Shown here: positions 63,516 to 64,000 of the stretch, piece after piece
How positions within the stretch are numbered: position 1 is the stretch's first letter
Layout of the letters: every line of letters starts with the position of its first letter
NCBI GenBank assembly: GCA_030263805.2
Contig: CP136010.1
Coordinates: 1,007,001-1,071,000 of the forward strand
Reading direction: 5' to 3'
Source of the DNA: Pseudomonas sp. FeN3W
GTDB lineage: Bacteria > Pseudomonadota > Gammaproteobacteria > Pseudomonadales > Pseudomonadaceae
DNA: 64,000 nt
Position numbers and translations under genes: made by a program
The notes under the pieces: generated by a model
The model's database searches: none
Seen by the model: the letters and a program-made list of their open reading frames with translations, nothing else
Told to the model about the DNA's origin: nothing

Positions 63516-64000
63516 ATGACCACAAATACTGGCGCCTTAGCCGATCACTCCACGCCTGCCAGCCGCCAATGGCTTTCCTGGCTGCTGGTCATCACGCTGA
63601 TCTACCTTCTGCTGGCAGCCGTCGGCGCCATCGGTGATGGCTTCAAGGCCGCAGTTGGGAACAATGCCAAGGAACTGTTCGCCTTTGCCACCAACCCCTT
63701 CGTCGGCCTGATGATAGGCGTGGCGGCGACGGCGTTGATCCAGAGTTCAAGCACCGTGACTTCCATCATCGTCGGCATGGTCGCCGGCGGGCTGCCCATT
63801 CCGATTGCGATCCCGTTGATCATGGGCGCCAACATCGGTACATCGCTGACCAGCACCATCGTTAGCCTGGGCCACGTACGCAACGGCGTCGAGTTTCACC
63901 GGGCCTTTGCAGCGGCCACCGTGCACGATGCGTTCAATCTCACCGCAGTGGCCATTCTTCTGCCGCTGGAACTGCTCTTTCACCCGCTAGCGCAGATGTC
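63516..64000 (+). CDS. Na/Pi cotransporter family protein (3' end outside window)
   Basis: N-terminal 161 residues of a Na+/phosphate symporter-like membrane protein: a first helix (WLSWLLVITLIYLLLAAVGAIG), then the family QSSSTVTSIIVGMVAGG motif and GANIGTSLTSTIVSLGHVRNGVEFHRAFAAATVHDAFN. It is cut by the right edge. The QSSS/GANIGTS pattern is diagnostic of the PNaS family. It starts 173 bp after glpD. Confidence 0.88.
   Translation, partial: MTTNTGALADHSTPASRQWLSWLLVITLIYLLLAAVGAIGDGFKAAVGNNAKELFAFATNPFVGLMIGVAATALIQSSSTVTSIIVGMVAGGLPIPIAIPLIMGANIGTSLTSTIVSLGHVRNGVEFHRAFAAATVHDAFNLTAVAILLPLELLFHPLAQM

Overview
The window is chromosomal DNA of a GC-rich gammaproteobacterium, almost certainly Pseudomonas in the broad sense. 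Markers are a phosphate-type porin, NrdA with a long N-terminal region, an RlmA/DapE pair, PlsB, and a glpF-glpK-glpR-glpD cluster. The order cold-shock gene / two-component pair / nrdA / nrdB resembles what I remember of the P. aeruginosa chromosome. The many TGGA...TCCA intergenic hairpins make me favour the P. stutzeri group, but species is inference.

Layout. 1-4.9 kb: oprP-like porin (cut by the left edge), tcdA, dapE-rlmA, a small conserved protein and a cold-shock gene. 5.0-8.5 kb: a three-gene ABC exporter operon of the GldA/GldF/GldG type. 8.8-12.7 kb: an acetyltransferase, a class D beta-lactamase and katG. 13-16.5 kb: plsB and a DUF4197 protein. 16.5-24.2 kb: a two-component system, then nrdA and nrdB. 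A 700-bp region before nrdA carries NrdR-, DnaA- and ANR-type sites, and a repeat-rich gap separates nrdA from nrdB.

24.2-31.9 kb is an AT-richer accessory island. It holds the remains of a three-gene, left-going operon: a PAPS-reductase-family protein, a protein with two GHKL ATPase domains (MutL/Hsp90-like plus histidine-kinase-like), and a large protein with an atypical receiver domain. Two different IS3-family elements have broken it. One sits inside the dual-GHKL gene with a clean 3-bp duplication; removing it restores an open 787-codon frame. The other has removed the front of the PAPS-reductase gene and has no target duplication. This broken signalling or defence-like operon is the most interesting part of the window. 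I do not recognise it as a named system.

31.9-45.2 kb is ordinary accessory chromosome: a LysR/azoreductase pair, small stress and lipoprotein genes, a Tat-exported SMP-30-like protein, a CadR-type MerR regulator with a divergent cation-efflux gene and a clear operator, a PhoD-like phosphatase, and a CAP-domain protein. 45.4-57.2 kb: a TonB-dependent receptor behind a Fur-like site, rlhA, a short-chain dehydrogenase, a stress-protein-like gene, a DUF72 protein, a potassium channel and an SUV3-like RNA helicase. 57.3-63.3 kb: a DUF1275 membrane protein and the glycerol regulon (uptake channel, kinase, repressor, dehydrogenase) with several GlpR-like sites. The right edge cuts a Na/Pi cotransporter gene.
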